Origin: an uncultured Collinsella sp.
GTDB lineage: Bacteria; Actinomycetota; Coriobacteriia; Coriobacteriales; Coriobacteriaceae
Length of the DNA: 9,204 nucleotides
NCBI GenBank assembly: GCA_900549335.1
Contig: UROJ01000051.1
Location: forward strand, 1 to 9,204
Reading direction: 5' to 3'
Positions 1 to 5,817 of the stretch are shown here, piece by piece. Every line of letters begins with the position of its first letter. Positions within the stretch are counted from its first letter, which is position 1. The notes under the pieces were generated by a model. It saw only the letters and a list, made by a program, of their open reading frames with translations. It made no database searches and had not been told where the DNA came from. The position numbers were made by a program, and so were the translations under genes.

Positions 1-436
1 CGAAGCGCTCGGGGTCGTCCACGTGGTAGCCGAAGACCGTGGCGCGGCCCGACTCCGCGTTCTGGACGGCGCGCGTCAGGTGGCGCGACAGGCCGTTGCC
101 GTAGAAGATGTTGTCGCCGAGCACCAGGGCGCACGGCTCGCCGGCGATGAAGTCCTCGCCGATGGTGAAGGCCTGCGCAAGGCCGTCCGGCGAGGGCTGC
201 TCGGCGTAGGAGAGGTTCACGCCGTAGCGCGAGCCGTCCCCGAGCAGGCGCTCGAAGTTGGGGAGGTCGGTCGGCGTGGAGATGACCAGGATGTCCCGGA
301 TGCCCGCCAGCATGAGGGTGGACAGCGGGTAGTAGATCATGGGCTTGTCGTAGACCGGCAGCAGCTGCTTGGAGGTCACGAGCGTGAGCGGGTACAGGCG
401 GGTGCCGGACCCGCCGGCGAGGATGATGCCTTTCAT
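1..436 (-). CDS. rfbA: Glucose-1-phosphate thymidylyltransferase (RfbA/RmlA), 5' part only
   Basis: The enzyme joins glucose-1-phosphate and dTTP to give dTDP-glucose, the first step to dTDP-L-rhamnose in the cytoplasm. The first 145 codons are present and the rest lies beyond the left edge. The N-terminal nucleotidyltransferase signature is clear: [13 protein letters not shown] (residues 6-18, with R13), then K23 and LLPVYDKPM (25-33). The GLAQAF segment (85-90) and the GDNIFYG metal and nucleotide site (107-113, D108) also fit RmlA. The ATG at 434-436 follows an AAAGGA ribosome site very closely and lies 7 bp after the stop of the glycosyltransferase, so it is co-transcribed. Next to a probable rhamnosyltransferase, its job is to supply rhamnose to this operon. 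Confidence 0.95.
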   Translation of the reverse strand, partial: MKGIILAGGSGTRLYPLTLVTSKQLLPVYDKPMIYYPLSTLMLAGIRDILVISTPTDLPNFERLLGDGSRYGVNLSYAEQPSPDGLAQAFTIGEDFIAGEPCALVLGDNIFYGNGLSRHLTRAVQNAESGRATVFGYHVDDPERF

Positions 437-443
437 AGTCCTT

Positions 444-1610
444 TTATTCCCTTCCGAGGAACAATTCCTCATATGAGTCGGTGATATAGCCCCATGAGTA
501 ACGACTCCGGATAACATCTGTGGACGCCTCATCTAAGGCCTCAATCTCGTCCTCGTCCATGACGTCGGCGCAATTGATAAGAGCGGCGAGGTTCCCCAGG
601 TCCTTGTTCCAGTACAGGGCGGAACCTTCTGCGACCTCTCGGTTGAAGCCCACGTCTAAAAGAAGATTCAGCTGAGTGAAAGCCAAGGCCTCCAAGAGGC
701 TCGGGTTGGTGCCACCGACCTCATGGCCGTGGAAGTAGCCGTATGCCCGTTCGCGGATCTTCTTGAGGAGCTCTTGGTCGTAGACGGTCCCGACGAACTT
801 GATGCGTGGATCGGACTTGAAATGCGTCTTCCGCTCGAGCTCCGCGAGGAAGGAGTCGTCCACTCCCGTCACGAGCGCGAAATCTCGCTTGGAGTCGGAA
901 GCCATGAACTCCCGGATCATGGTCTCGTAGTTGTTCTCGGGCACGAAGCGCCCCACAACTAGGTAGTAGCCGAAGGGCTCGAGGCCCTTCTCGGAGAGCC
1001 ATCCCGTGAACTTCGGGTCGTCGTCAGCGAGCGCTGAGCGCTTGATGTCGGCCCCGTAGGCGATGAAGGTCGTCTCGGGGTGCAGGTCGGCATACTCCCC
1101 TCGGATGTACTTCTCGATGTTCTTGGAGTCGCACACCATCAGGTCGGCGTGCTTGACCATCCCGCGCTCCGAGAGCTTCCAGTACTTGCGGACTGGTGCG
1201 CTCCACTTGGCGCGCTTCCACTCGTGCCCGTCGGGGTTCACGAGGACCTCGCCGCCAAGGGCGTGGATCCTGTTCACGTACCTGCCGAAGAACGGCCCGA
1301 TGCGACAGGCCAGTACGTAGACGATGGGGTGCTGGACTCGATTCTCCTTGATGTAGGCAATGCACCACTTGAGGGCGTCGATGTCGTAGAAGATAGCCCT
1401 CGCGGCGCCGACGGGCCTGCGCAGCACGTTGAAGCAGTGTGCTCCGTTGTGCTCGAACTCGCCGACTTGCTCGGCGGAGTCCACGGCGCATGCCACGTGG
1501 TACTTGATGTCGTGCGATACCTGATTCTCGGTCAGCTTCTCCACGAACGTCTCGTAGCCGCCGTAGTTTGCCGGAATCCCCTTGGATCCGATGATGAAAA
1601 CATGCTGCAT
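444..1610 (-). CDS. DUF1972-type family 4 glycosyltransferase, probable rhamnosyltransferase (WchF/Cps2T-like)
   Basis: A 388-aa cytoplasmic GT-B enzyme, the usual length for the family. The N-terminus carries the DUF1972 signature ([19 protein letters not shown], residues 8-26). The C-terminal half has a GT4 donor site with [14 protein letters not shown] (E297 and E307). Known relatives include streptococcal Cps2T/WchF, which adds L-rhamnose to the lipid-linked first sugar. That acceptor and linkage are inferred here from family and from the adjacent rfbA, and are not shown by the sequence. The ATG overlaps the TAA of the sugar transferase by one base (TAATG), so translation is probably coupled. 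A GGGAG lies about 10 nt upstream, inside the preceding gene. No signal peptide or membrane span is seen. Confidence 0.88.
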   Translation of the reverse strand: MQHVFIIGSKGIPANYGGYETFVEKLTENQVSHDIKYHVACAVDSAEQVGEFEHNGAHCFNVLRRPVGAARAIFYDIDALKWCIAYIKENRVQHPIVYVLACRIGPFFGRYVNRIHALGGEVLVNPDGHEWKRAKWSAPVRKYWKLSERGMVKHADLMVCDSKNIEKYIRGEYADLHPETTFIAYGADIKRSALADDDPKFTGWLSEKGLEPFGYYLVVGRFVPENNYETMIREFMASDSKRDFALVTGVDDSFLAELERKTHFKSDPRIKFVGTVYDQELLKKIRERAYGYFHGHEVGGTNPSLLEALAFTQLNLLLDVGFNREVAEGSALYWNKDLGNLAALINCADVMDEDEIEALDEASTDVIRSRYSWGYITDSYEELFLGRE

Positions 1611-2356
1611 TAGTACGCATCGCTCCCGTTGAAGACCTCCAGAACCGTTAGGAAGACGATCTTGAGGTCAGTTACAATTCCGCGCTTGGCTATGTACTCG
1701 AGGTCGCGGCGGACCATGCCGTCGAAACCAGTTGAGTTTCGATCGGTAACCTGCCACCAGCCGGTGATGCCGGGCTTCACGGCCAGGCGCTGCAGGTCGT
1801 ACTCGGTGTACTCGGCCACCTCGTTGGGCAGCGGCGGGCGCGGGCCCACGACGGACATCTGACCCATGAACACGTTCAGGAACTGCGGGAACTCGTCGAT
1901 GGAGTGCTTGCGGATGAACTTTCCGATCTTGGTGACGCGCGGATCGTTCTTCATCTTGAACATGGCACCGGCGATCTCGTTCTGCTCCTTGAGCTCGGCG
2001 AGGCGTTCGTCGGCATCTCTGTACATGCTGCGGAACTTCCACATGCGAAAGGTGGTTAAACTACCGTCGGAACGGGTGCGGCCGACGCGGATCTGGCTAT
2101 AGAACGGACTGCCCTCGCTCTCCAAGCGGATGAGTGCCGCCAGCACCAAACTCGGAATCGCAATTGCGACGAGCACGGCACCGCTGAACATGATGTCAAA
2201 GGCGCGCTTGACGGTACGGTACGCCAGGCGCGAGCGGTCCCAGTCCATAATGGACTGCATGGCCTTGTGGCAGCCAGCGCCCTCACGCCTGTCCATGGCC
2301 TGAGCAATGAGCGCCGCCCCCGCGGGCGCATCCGTTGCATATTGAGTTTTATCCAA
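1610..2356 (-). CDS. Polyprenyl-phosphate sugar-1-phosphate transferase (bacterial sugar transferase family)
   Basis: The initiating enzyme of polysaccharide assembly: it moves a sugar-1-phosphate from a nucleotide sugar to undecaprenyl phosphate at the inner face of the membrane. It is a short, catalytic-domain type without the multi-span N-terminal half of WbaP. Residues below are numbered from the TTG start. A hydrophobic re-entrant segment spans about 52-77, followed by WKFRSM (106-111), the catalytic pair D154-E155 in SIDEFPQFLN, and VVGPRPPLP (169-177). An upstream GTG at 2374 is in frame, but a strong GGAGGAG (2363-2369) lies downstream of it and sits 6 nt before the TTG at 2354-2356. 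I therefore take TTG as the start (248 aa). The substrate sugar (glucose, galactose or other) cannot be told. Confidence 0.9.
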   Translation of the reverse strand: MDKTQYATDAPAGAALIAQAMDRREGAGCHKAMQSIMDWDRSRLAYRTVKRAFDIMFSGAVLVAIAIPSLVLAALIRLESEGSPFYSQIRVGRTRSDGSLTTFRMWKFRSMYRDADERLAELKEQNEIAGAMFKMKNDPRVTKIGKFIRKHSIDEFPQFLNVFMGQMSVVGPRPPLPNEVAEYTEYDLQRLAVKPGITGWWQVTDRNSTGFDGMVRRDLEYIAKRGIVTDLKIVFLTVLEVFNGSDAY

Positions 2357-2362
2357 AACGTT

Positions 2363-2369
2363 CTCCTCC
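2363..2369 (-). promoter_or_regulatory. Ribosome binding site of the sugar transferase
   Basis: GGAGGAG on the minus strand, 6 nt before TTG 2356-2354. It decides the start, because a longer frame opening at GTG 2374 would contain this site inside the coding sequence. A second site, AAGGAGG at 2395-2401, lies 12 nt before a GTG at 2382 in another frame, and that frame gives only a composition-driven ORF. Confidence 0.7.
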
Positions 2370-2425
2370 AACACTTCGTCACCGGCTCGGGGATCCTCCT
2401 TGTTCCGTTAAACAGTCGCCTGCAG

Positions 2426-2971
2426 CTAGGCGATCGCCTTTTTAAGGTTGCGCATTACACGCTGCTCGGCCGAAAGCACGGCAAGGCCAACGCGCGTAGT
2501 AACGCGTCGGCCGCACAGATCGAGCTCCAAATAAGCAGTGCTCTTGCGTCTGTTAATGGTTTTGATAAGGCCTTCGTGACCCAGCAGTGGGCCTGCCGTA
2601 ACTACGACCTGGTCACCGTCTTTAAGGGCTTCGCTCATGGGCACTACACGGTCTCCCCTATGCGTAAAGCTGCCAATAAGCTGGACCTCTTCTTTTGCCA
2701 GCGGCACAAACTGTCCGTCCTGGGATAACACCCTGGCAAAGTCGTCCATGCGAAGCAGATACTGTTGCACGGTGCGGGGATCTGCCGTATCGCAGATAAG
2801 ATAACCGGGAAAGAGCGGCTTGGTCGTATTGACCCATTCGCCGTGTACTTTAATCTCGGTTTGAAATTGGGGATAAAAGAGCTCCTGCATGGCACCAGCC
2901 GGCACCATACGCTCAATGCGCTCGCGCATTATATCTTCGCGACCGTTAATGACCTGGATTACATACCACAC
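2426..2971 (-). CDS. loaP: LoaP-type NusG paralogue, processive transcription antiterminator
   Basis: A specialised NusG-family elongation factor of 181 aa. The NGN domain starts at once (MWYVIQV) and includes LFPGY (residues 53-57). The KOW domain covers about 117-156, with GPLLGHEGLIKTINRRK and then YLEL, the form typical of LoaP rather than housekeeping NusG. LoaP proteins bind an RNA hairpin in the leader of their own operon and carry RNA polymerase past terminators in long polysaccharide or antibiotic operons. That role is inferred here from family and from its place as first gene of a polysaccharide operon. Four GTG or GTG-like starts are possible. I chose GTG 2971-2969 because it puts MWYV at the N-terminus, as in NusG proteins, and lies 6 nt after AAGGGGGTG. 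GTG 2980 would directly abut the ribosome site. Confidence 0.85.
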   Translation of the reverse strand: MWYVIQVINGREDIMRERIERMVPAGAMQELFYPQFQTEIKVHGEWVNTTKPLFPGYLICDTADPRTVQQYLLRMDDFARVLSQDGQFVPLAKEEVQLIGSFTHRGDRVVPMSEALKDGDQVVVTAGPLLGHEGLIKTINRRKSTAYLELDLCGRRVTTRVGLAVLSAEQRVMRNLKKAIA

Positions 2972-3000
2972 GAGCACCACCCCCTTGCTGTCTTACGTGT

Positions 3001-3232
3001 GGCTCACGGGGTTTGGGTATGGCTTCGCCAGGGCGCTTGTGCGCGGAGGCGCTCCATATTCAAACCCTGAGCCCAGTTAGACAAGCACGTGGCTCTGCCC
3101 CACCGTGAACGGTATGTATAAAGGCAGCGCAGAGGTCACAGACACGTATCGCAAGAATGCCTGCAACCTCAGCTGACTGCGTGCGAGCCGGTCAAGCGAT
3201 TTCAAAACTGGACCGCACGCAAACAGCTGAAG
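3001..3232 (-). promoter_or_regulatory. Highly structured RNA leader upstream of loaP
   Basis: Read on the minus strand, three long imperfect hairpins follow one another. Hairpin A (3232-3167) pairs CTTCAGCTG with CAGCTGAGG, then TTGCGTGC with GCACGCAA-like GCACGCAG, then GGTC with GACC past a 5-nt bulge, around a 17-nt loop. Hairpin B (3170-3132) pairs GAGGTTGCAG with CTGTGACCTC. Hairpin C (3073-3001) has 26 pairs in five blocks, closed by GGCTCA/TGAGCC and GGGTTTG/CAAACCC, with an ACAA loop. A and B use U-G pairs that exist only in the minus-strand RNA, which supports them as leader structures. C ends 14 nt before the loaP ribosome site. None is followed by a U-run, so these are not ordinary terminators. 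A LoaP binding hairpin is the natural guess; which element serves is unknown. Confidence 0.55.
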
Positions 3233-3279
3233 AACTGCCGTAGTTTGCCGTAACAACTTATTACACCTTCTAATGCGAA

Positions 3280-3308
3280 CTTATAAATAGCCACAAAAGC
3301 AAGTGCAA
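3280..3308 (-). promoter_or_regulatory. Probable promoter of the polysaccharide operon
   Basis: On the minus strand TTGCAC (3308-3303) and TATAAG (3285-3280) are separated by exactly 17 nt. The -10 matches the sigma-70-type consensus at five of six positions; the -35 is fair and resembles the TTGCAT of the tRNA promoter nearby. It would give a leader of about 300 nt before loaP. A second candidate, an extended -10 TGCTAGGAT at 3447-3439, has no good -35. Confidence 0.5.
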
Positions 3309-3426
3309 AACGTGCATGGCAATCGATATTGGAGCTCGTGGTTTTTCTAACACCGCCGTTACGGCCGGATGCCGATCGACCCTGCGCTTTGTGACTTGCT
3401 GGAGCCGCGAGCACAGTTGAACTCAT

Positions 3427-3715
3427 GTAACGTTAGTTATCCTAGCACAAGCTGTTAGTGAAACTGATTTGGACTGCGTTGGACAACATATCGTTCATTT
3501 GACGTGCTAAAGGGGGTTGTTTTGGGAAGTTGTTTACGTTGACGCAGGTTATTGGGGTGCTGACGATAATTAGAAGCGTTCCTAAAGTCAAAAAGGGGCA
3601 GCGAGCTGCACTGGTAATTGCGGTTGTCTAACAAACTATGTACAGACATGGGAAATAAATTGTGCAACTTTTTGTTGGTGTGGAAGTGGTTTGTGGCGCG
3701 AGGTATTTTGGCATG
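3427..3715. other. Intergenic stretch without a supported gene
   Basis: No convincing coding frame is seen on either strand. On the minus strand there is a weak promoter-like TTGCAC (3667-3662) with TGTACA 17 nt on, then a short GCAG/CTGC stem followed after CCC by TTTTT (about 3612-3590). The extended -10 at 3447-3439 also lies here. An apparent minus-strand ORF covering this stretch runs through the tRNA gene and is an artefact. I see nothing else. Confidence 0.4.
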
Positions 3716-3746
3716 AAAAAAGGCCTTCGGAATTCCGAAGGCCTTT
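3716..3746 (-). terminator. Intrinsic terminator of tRNA-Ala
   Basis: On the minus strand a 12-bp perfect stem, AAAGGCCTTCGG with CCGAAGGCCTTT, closes an AATT loop and runs into TTTTTT. It begins 10 nt after the CCA end of the tRNA. On the plus strand the stem is followed by only three Ts, so it acts mainly on the minus strand. Confidence 0.9.
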
Positions 3747-3756
3747 GCATTCACGA

Positions 3757-3832
3757 TGGTGGAGACGAGGGGGATCGAACCCCTGACCTCTTGACTGCCA
3801 GTCAAGCGCTCTCCCAGCTGAGCTACGCCCCC
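3757..3832 (-). tRNA. tRNA-Ala, anticodon GGC
   Basis: A 76-nt cloverleaf with the CCA end encoded. The acceptor stem GGGGGCG pairs with CGTCTCC and includes the G3-U70 wobble pair, the main alanine identity element. The D-arm is GCTC/GAGC. The anticodon stem CTTGA/TCAAG carries loop CTGGCAG, giving anticodon GGC, which reads GCC and GCU. The T-arm is AGGGG-TTCGATC-CCCCT. Discriminator A73 is present. The gene has its own promoter and terminator, and seems intact despite the accessory island on its 5' side. Confidence 0.97.
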
Positions 3833-3845
3833 GTGACGAGGAGAT

Positions 3846-3874
3846 AGTATAGGGGAATGTTTTGCTTGATGCAA
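3846..3874 (-). promoter_or_regulatory. Promoter of tRNA-Ala
   Basis: TTGCAT (3874-3869), 17-nt spacer, TATACT (3851-3846) on the minus strand. The predicted start site lies a few bases before the mature tRNA 5' end at 3832. Confidence 0.8.
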
Positions 3875-3905
3875 GGGGGAATTTTGATTGATTGTCTTAT
3901 CTTAC

Positions 3906-4032
3906 GGGTTTTCCTGGGATGGGACTGAATTAGCTATTTTGGCGGGTATGAAAATAACTTGTTGGGTTTATTAGTTTTCTGGTTGAAGAAAGTTTCCTAC
4001 CATTTTGTTAAGCCAATGGTTGGATTTAAAAC
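3906..4032 (+). repeat. Left inverted-repeat arm of the accessory island
   Basis: Starts GGGTTTT and contains CTGAATTAGC, TATTTTGGC, GGGTATG and AAAATAA in that order. It ends with TTGTTAAGCCAATGGTTGG near 4005-4023. The reverse complement of 5061-5166 shows the same blocks in the same order. By hand alignment the outer 65 bp or so agree at roughly four of five positions. This arm lacks an 11-bp half of a small hairpin kept in the right arm and has about 30 extra bases before TTGTTAA. The DNA is much richer in A and T than its neighbours. Confidence 0.6.
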
Positions 4033-4082
4033 GGAGCAACTCATTGAAGTTGTAAAATCTCTGGTTGAAATAGTCTTTGCCG

Positions 4083-4338
4083 GGGAGGACCGACCAGGCC
4101 GAGGAGCTCGCGTTCAACTACGTGCGCGAAGTATTACACCCCGCCTACACTACCGGGACTGCCCAAGCCGCATCACGATCGCATCATCGCGAGCAGCAGC
4201 CTAACGATTGGCCCGCGCATCGACGTCCCGGGACCGCTCTTCGTGGCCAAGCCCGACCGCGACGACGAGATGGTGGATGAGTTGATCGAACCGAGGACAG
4301 GTCCGAGAATCGACGCAGAAACGGGCGAGGTGTTATGA
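4083..4338 (+). pseudogene. 5'-truncated, frameshifted ORF remnant of unknown function
   Basis: Protein-like sequence appears in two frames. Frame A gives TDQAEELAFNYVREVLHPAY from about 4089 and loses sense near 4150. Frame B then carries LPKPHHDRIIASSSLTIG, GPLFVAKPDRDDEMVDEL and PRIDAETGEVL, ending at TGA 4336-4338. A stop lies just upstream in each frame (TAG 4071, TGA 4066), where the GC-rich remnant meets AT-rich repeat DNA. It therefore looks like the C-terminal piece of a gene that has also suffered a frameshift. Its TGA overlaps the ATG of the next gene (ATGA), as expected of a formerly coupled pair. I do not recognise the protein. A short acidic C-terminal tail is the only notable feature. 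Confidence 0.4.
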
Positions 4339-5033
4339 GCATGACAGCAATTGCCGATTGGGAGCCCATGCCCTTTACGTGTTTAAAATGCAGCGACAAC
4401 GAATACGGGTTCCCCACCGTCGTCTGCCGTACGCCCAGCAGGCTTGTGGAAGAGTGCGAAAACGCCTTCGACGCAGGGCTGCTGCTCGCCGCTTTGACTC
4501 TCGTAGTGACCATCCCGGACGTATGCGCGAACATCGACGGGACGGATTACAGGAAATGGTGCGAGGAGTACCTGGGGCTCCCGAACGATGGGAGAAAAAT
4601 GACCAATGCGCGCAAGGGCGAGAAGCGCCCAGATGAGATAAAAGAGGAGTTTGAGACGATAGAGAAGCGAGGCATCTTTACGGCATCGGATCTCTATCAG
4701 CTTCGCTGCGCGGTGATCCATGCGGGGTCGTCGGTCATCGAAGGAAGGGGCGAAGACTATAGCCCCTACAAAGCCATCGGGGTTTGCGTACAGGGCGATG
4801 CGCGCGGGATAATCGCGAGTTATGGGCATAAAGGAATCGGACATGGAAGCCAACAGGACTGCGAGTTCGATTGCGTCGTCAAGCTTGAAGGGCTCATCTC
4901 TCTCATAGCAAAGGGTGTGTGCAAATTCGTCGAGGAAGACCCCGAGCGCGATCGAGAATACTCGACGGGGAAAGGACTTTCCCGCCAAGGCGTGGTGGAC
5001 TTCAGGCCTTTAATCAAAAAGCAAAGTTGTTAA
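4335..5033 (+). CDS. Uncharacterised protein with a HEPN-type R-x4-H motif
   Basis: A 232-aa protein without signal peptide or membrane spans. Near the N-terminus is one CxxC (C16, C19). The segment from about 35 to 60 (ENAFDAGLLLAALTLVVTIP) is a likely long helix, followed by KWCEEYLGLP. DLYQLRCAVIHAGSS contains R124-x4-H129, the pattern used by HEPN ribonucleases. Families of this form, with a helical core and LRCxxxHxG, include many unassigned phage and island proteins and several toxin or defence effectors. An RNase role is inference from the motif alone. GAGGTG (4327-4332) is 2 nt before this ATG and 8 nt before an in-frame ATG at 4341, so 4341 may be the true start. The gene is intact, while the gene before it is broken. 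Confidence 0.7.
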   Translation: MSMTAIADWEPMPFTCLKCSDNEYGFPTVVCRTPSRLVEECENAFDAGLLLAALTLVVTIPDVCANIDGTDYRKWCEEYLGLPNDGRKMTNARKGEKRPDEIKEEFETIEKRGIFTASDLYQLRCAVIHAGSSVIEGRGEDYSPYKAIGVCVQGDARGIIASYGHKGIGHGSQQDCEFDCVVKLEGLISLIAKGVCKFVEEDPERDREYSTGKGLSRQGVVDFRPLIKKQSC

Positions 5034-5090
5034 GCAAGTGGTTGGATTAAACAGAATCCCGTTTGCAGAAACCAGCCAATCGTTTAACAA
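5027..5090. repeat. Hairpin-forming repeat after the HEPN-like gene
   Basis: TTGTTAA (5027-5033) pairs with TTAACAA (5084-5090), and inside that TGGTTGG (5039-5045) pairs with CCAGCCA (5072-5078) with one G-T. The first arm also matches 4005-4031 in direct orientation (TTGTTAAGC, TGGTTGGATT), so the same short sequence occurs three times at the island ends. The TAA stop of the HEPN-like gene lies inside it. Confidence 0.5.
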
Positions 5091-5166
5091 CATCCAAATA
5101 CTTATTTTACATACCCTTTTTGGCGTTGCCAAAATAAGCTAATTCAGCCCCGTCCCGATAAAACCC
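5061..5166 (-). repeat. Right inverted-repeat arm of the accessory island
   Basis: The inverted counterpart of 3906-4032. Read on the minus strand it starts GGGTTTT directly after the TGA of thiN, then CTGAATTAGC, TTATTTTGGC, GGGTATG, AAAATAA, and TTGTTAAACGATTGGCTGG. Compared with the left arm it keeps a perfect TTTTGGC-AAC-GCCAAAA hairpin (5134-5118). Confidence 0.6.
5101..5138. other. Nested hairpin between convergent genes
   Basis: CTTATTTT (5101-5108) pairs with AAAATAAG (5131-5138); alternatively TTTTGGC (5118-5124) pairs with GCCAAAA (5128-5134). It sits between the ends of the HEPN-like gene and thiN and could slow or stop polymerase from either side. No U-run follows the stem on either strand, so I do not call it an intrinsic terminator. 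Confidence 0.35.
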
Positions 5167-5808
5167 TCACGCAAGCAAATAGCCGATTGCGACGCCTTGG
5201 TGGACTTGGATCGTGGCTGTTGACCTGACGACGTTGCTGATGCCTGTGTCCGCCAACAGGCCCAGGGGGCTGTGGTCTAGCTCCCACTCTAGGCCGCATT
5301 CGCTTACCACCGTCCCAGGGGCTATGGCGATGATGGAGAAAGTCTTGCCCTCGGTGCCTTCGATGGTCCACGTTTCGCCTGCGTGGAGGATGCGGGCCGT
5401 GGTCTCGTCTTCAGCAATCCAGACCGGGGCATCCTCATAGCCAGCGAGCAGCCCCAGTACGGAAAGCGCCATATCCGGACGGCCGCCGGTGGCGCAGGTT
5501 GCTACCACTTCGGCACCTGGCCAGCGACGGCGGACGGAATCGAGCGCCAGCGCCAGGTCGGTATAGTCCTTGTAAGGGTCGTGGCGCTCTACCTCAAAGG
5601 CTTCGGCGGCATCGACCAACGCACGGCCTGCGTCGCTCACCGTATCGGCATCCCCCACATACACGTCGCAGCCCAGGCCGGCGCCCAGCAGCGCGTCGAG
5701 CCCGCGATCCACGGCGACAACGTGGTCGCACTCCCCCGCTAGCCTACGCAACAGATCCGCGCTCGCAACCACGGGCGAGCCGCAGACCACTAATACCTTA
5801 CAAGTCAC
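5167..5808 (-). CDS. thiN: Thiamine diphosphokinase
   Basis: Transfers diphosphate from ATP to thiamine, giving the cofactor thiamine diphosphate in the cytoplasm. At 213 aa it is the usual size. The ATP-binding N-terminal half has VDRG (33-36), GDADTVS (52-58, in place of the usual GDxDS) and KDYTDLALAL (80-89). GGRPD (108-112) follows, where the family usually has GGRxDH; here the histidine is methionine. The C-terminal thiamine-binding part ends with GISN (189-192). The GTG start at 5808 gives the expected first beta-strand CKVLVVCG, with a GAGGG only 2 nt before it. It lies 9 bp after the HAD gene and is surely co-transcribed with it. The stop codon abuts the right repeat arm of the accessory island. 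Confidence 0.92.
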   Translation of the reverse strand: MTCKVLVVCGSPVVASADLLRRLAGECDHVVAVDRGLDALLGAGLGCDVYVGDADTVSDAGRALVDAAEAFEVERHDPYKDYTDLALALDSVRRRWPGAEVVATCATGGRPDMALSVLGLLAGYEDAPVWIAEDETTARILHAGETWTIEGTEGKTFSIIAIAPGTVVSECGLEWELDHSPLGLLADTGISNVVRSTATIQVHQGVAIGYLLA

Positions 5809-5817
5809 AACCCTCGC

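Larger units (their letters stand above)
3906..5166. mobile_element. Possible 1.26-kb accessory element bounded by diverged inverted repeats
   Basis: The element lies between the tRNA-Ala promoter and the 3' end of thiN. Its arms both start GGGTTTT; the right arm begins immediately after the thiN stop codon. The cargo is a broken ORF remnant and a HEPN-like gene. AT-rich arms and a GC-richer cargo suggest DNA of separate origin. I could not find a clear target-site duplication, and no transposase, integrase or recombinase is encoded. It may be a non-autonomous element, or simply an island between two copies of an intergenic repeat. Confidence 0.35.

Noticed and set aside
23..484. A 153-codon plus-strand ORF over rfbA
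   Set aside because: The minus frame gives a clear RmlA protein; the plus frame is its composition shadow.
2056..2382. GTG-started ORF with AAGGAGG upstream, overlapping the sugar transferase
   Set aside because: The protein is Arg/Ser-rich shadow sequence with no family features, and the overlapping frame is a clear sugar transferase.
2429..2446. GGCGATCGCC followed by TTTTT as a plus-strand terminator
   Set aside because: The palindrome leaves almost no loop, it lies inside the end of loaP on the other strand, and there is no plus-strand gene before it.
3757..3832. tRNA-Ala 3' end as an integrase attachment site with a duplicated copy
   Set aside because: No second copy of the tRNA 3' end is seen in the window, the island is on the 5' side of the tRNA, and there is no integrase.
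3455..3874. A 139-codon minus-strand ORF across the tRNA, with GVAQLGERLTGSQEVRGSIPL
   Set aside because: This peptide is the translation of the tRNA gene itself, a well-known false protein. The tRNA cloverleaf, promoter and terminator explain the DNA.
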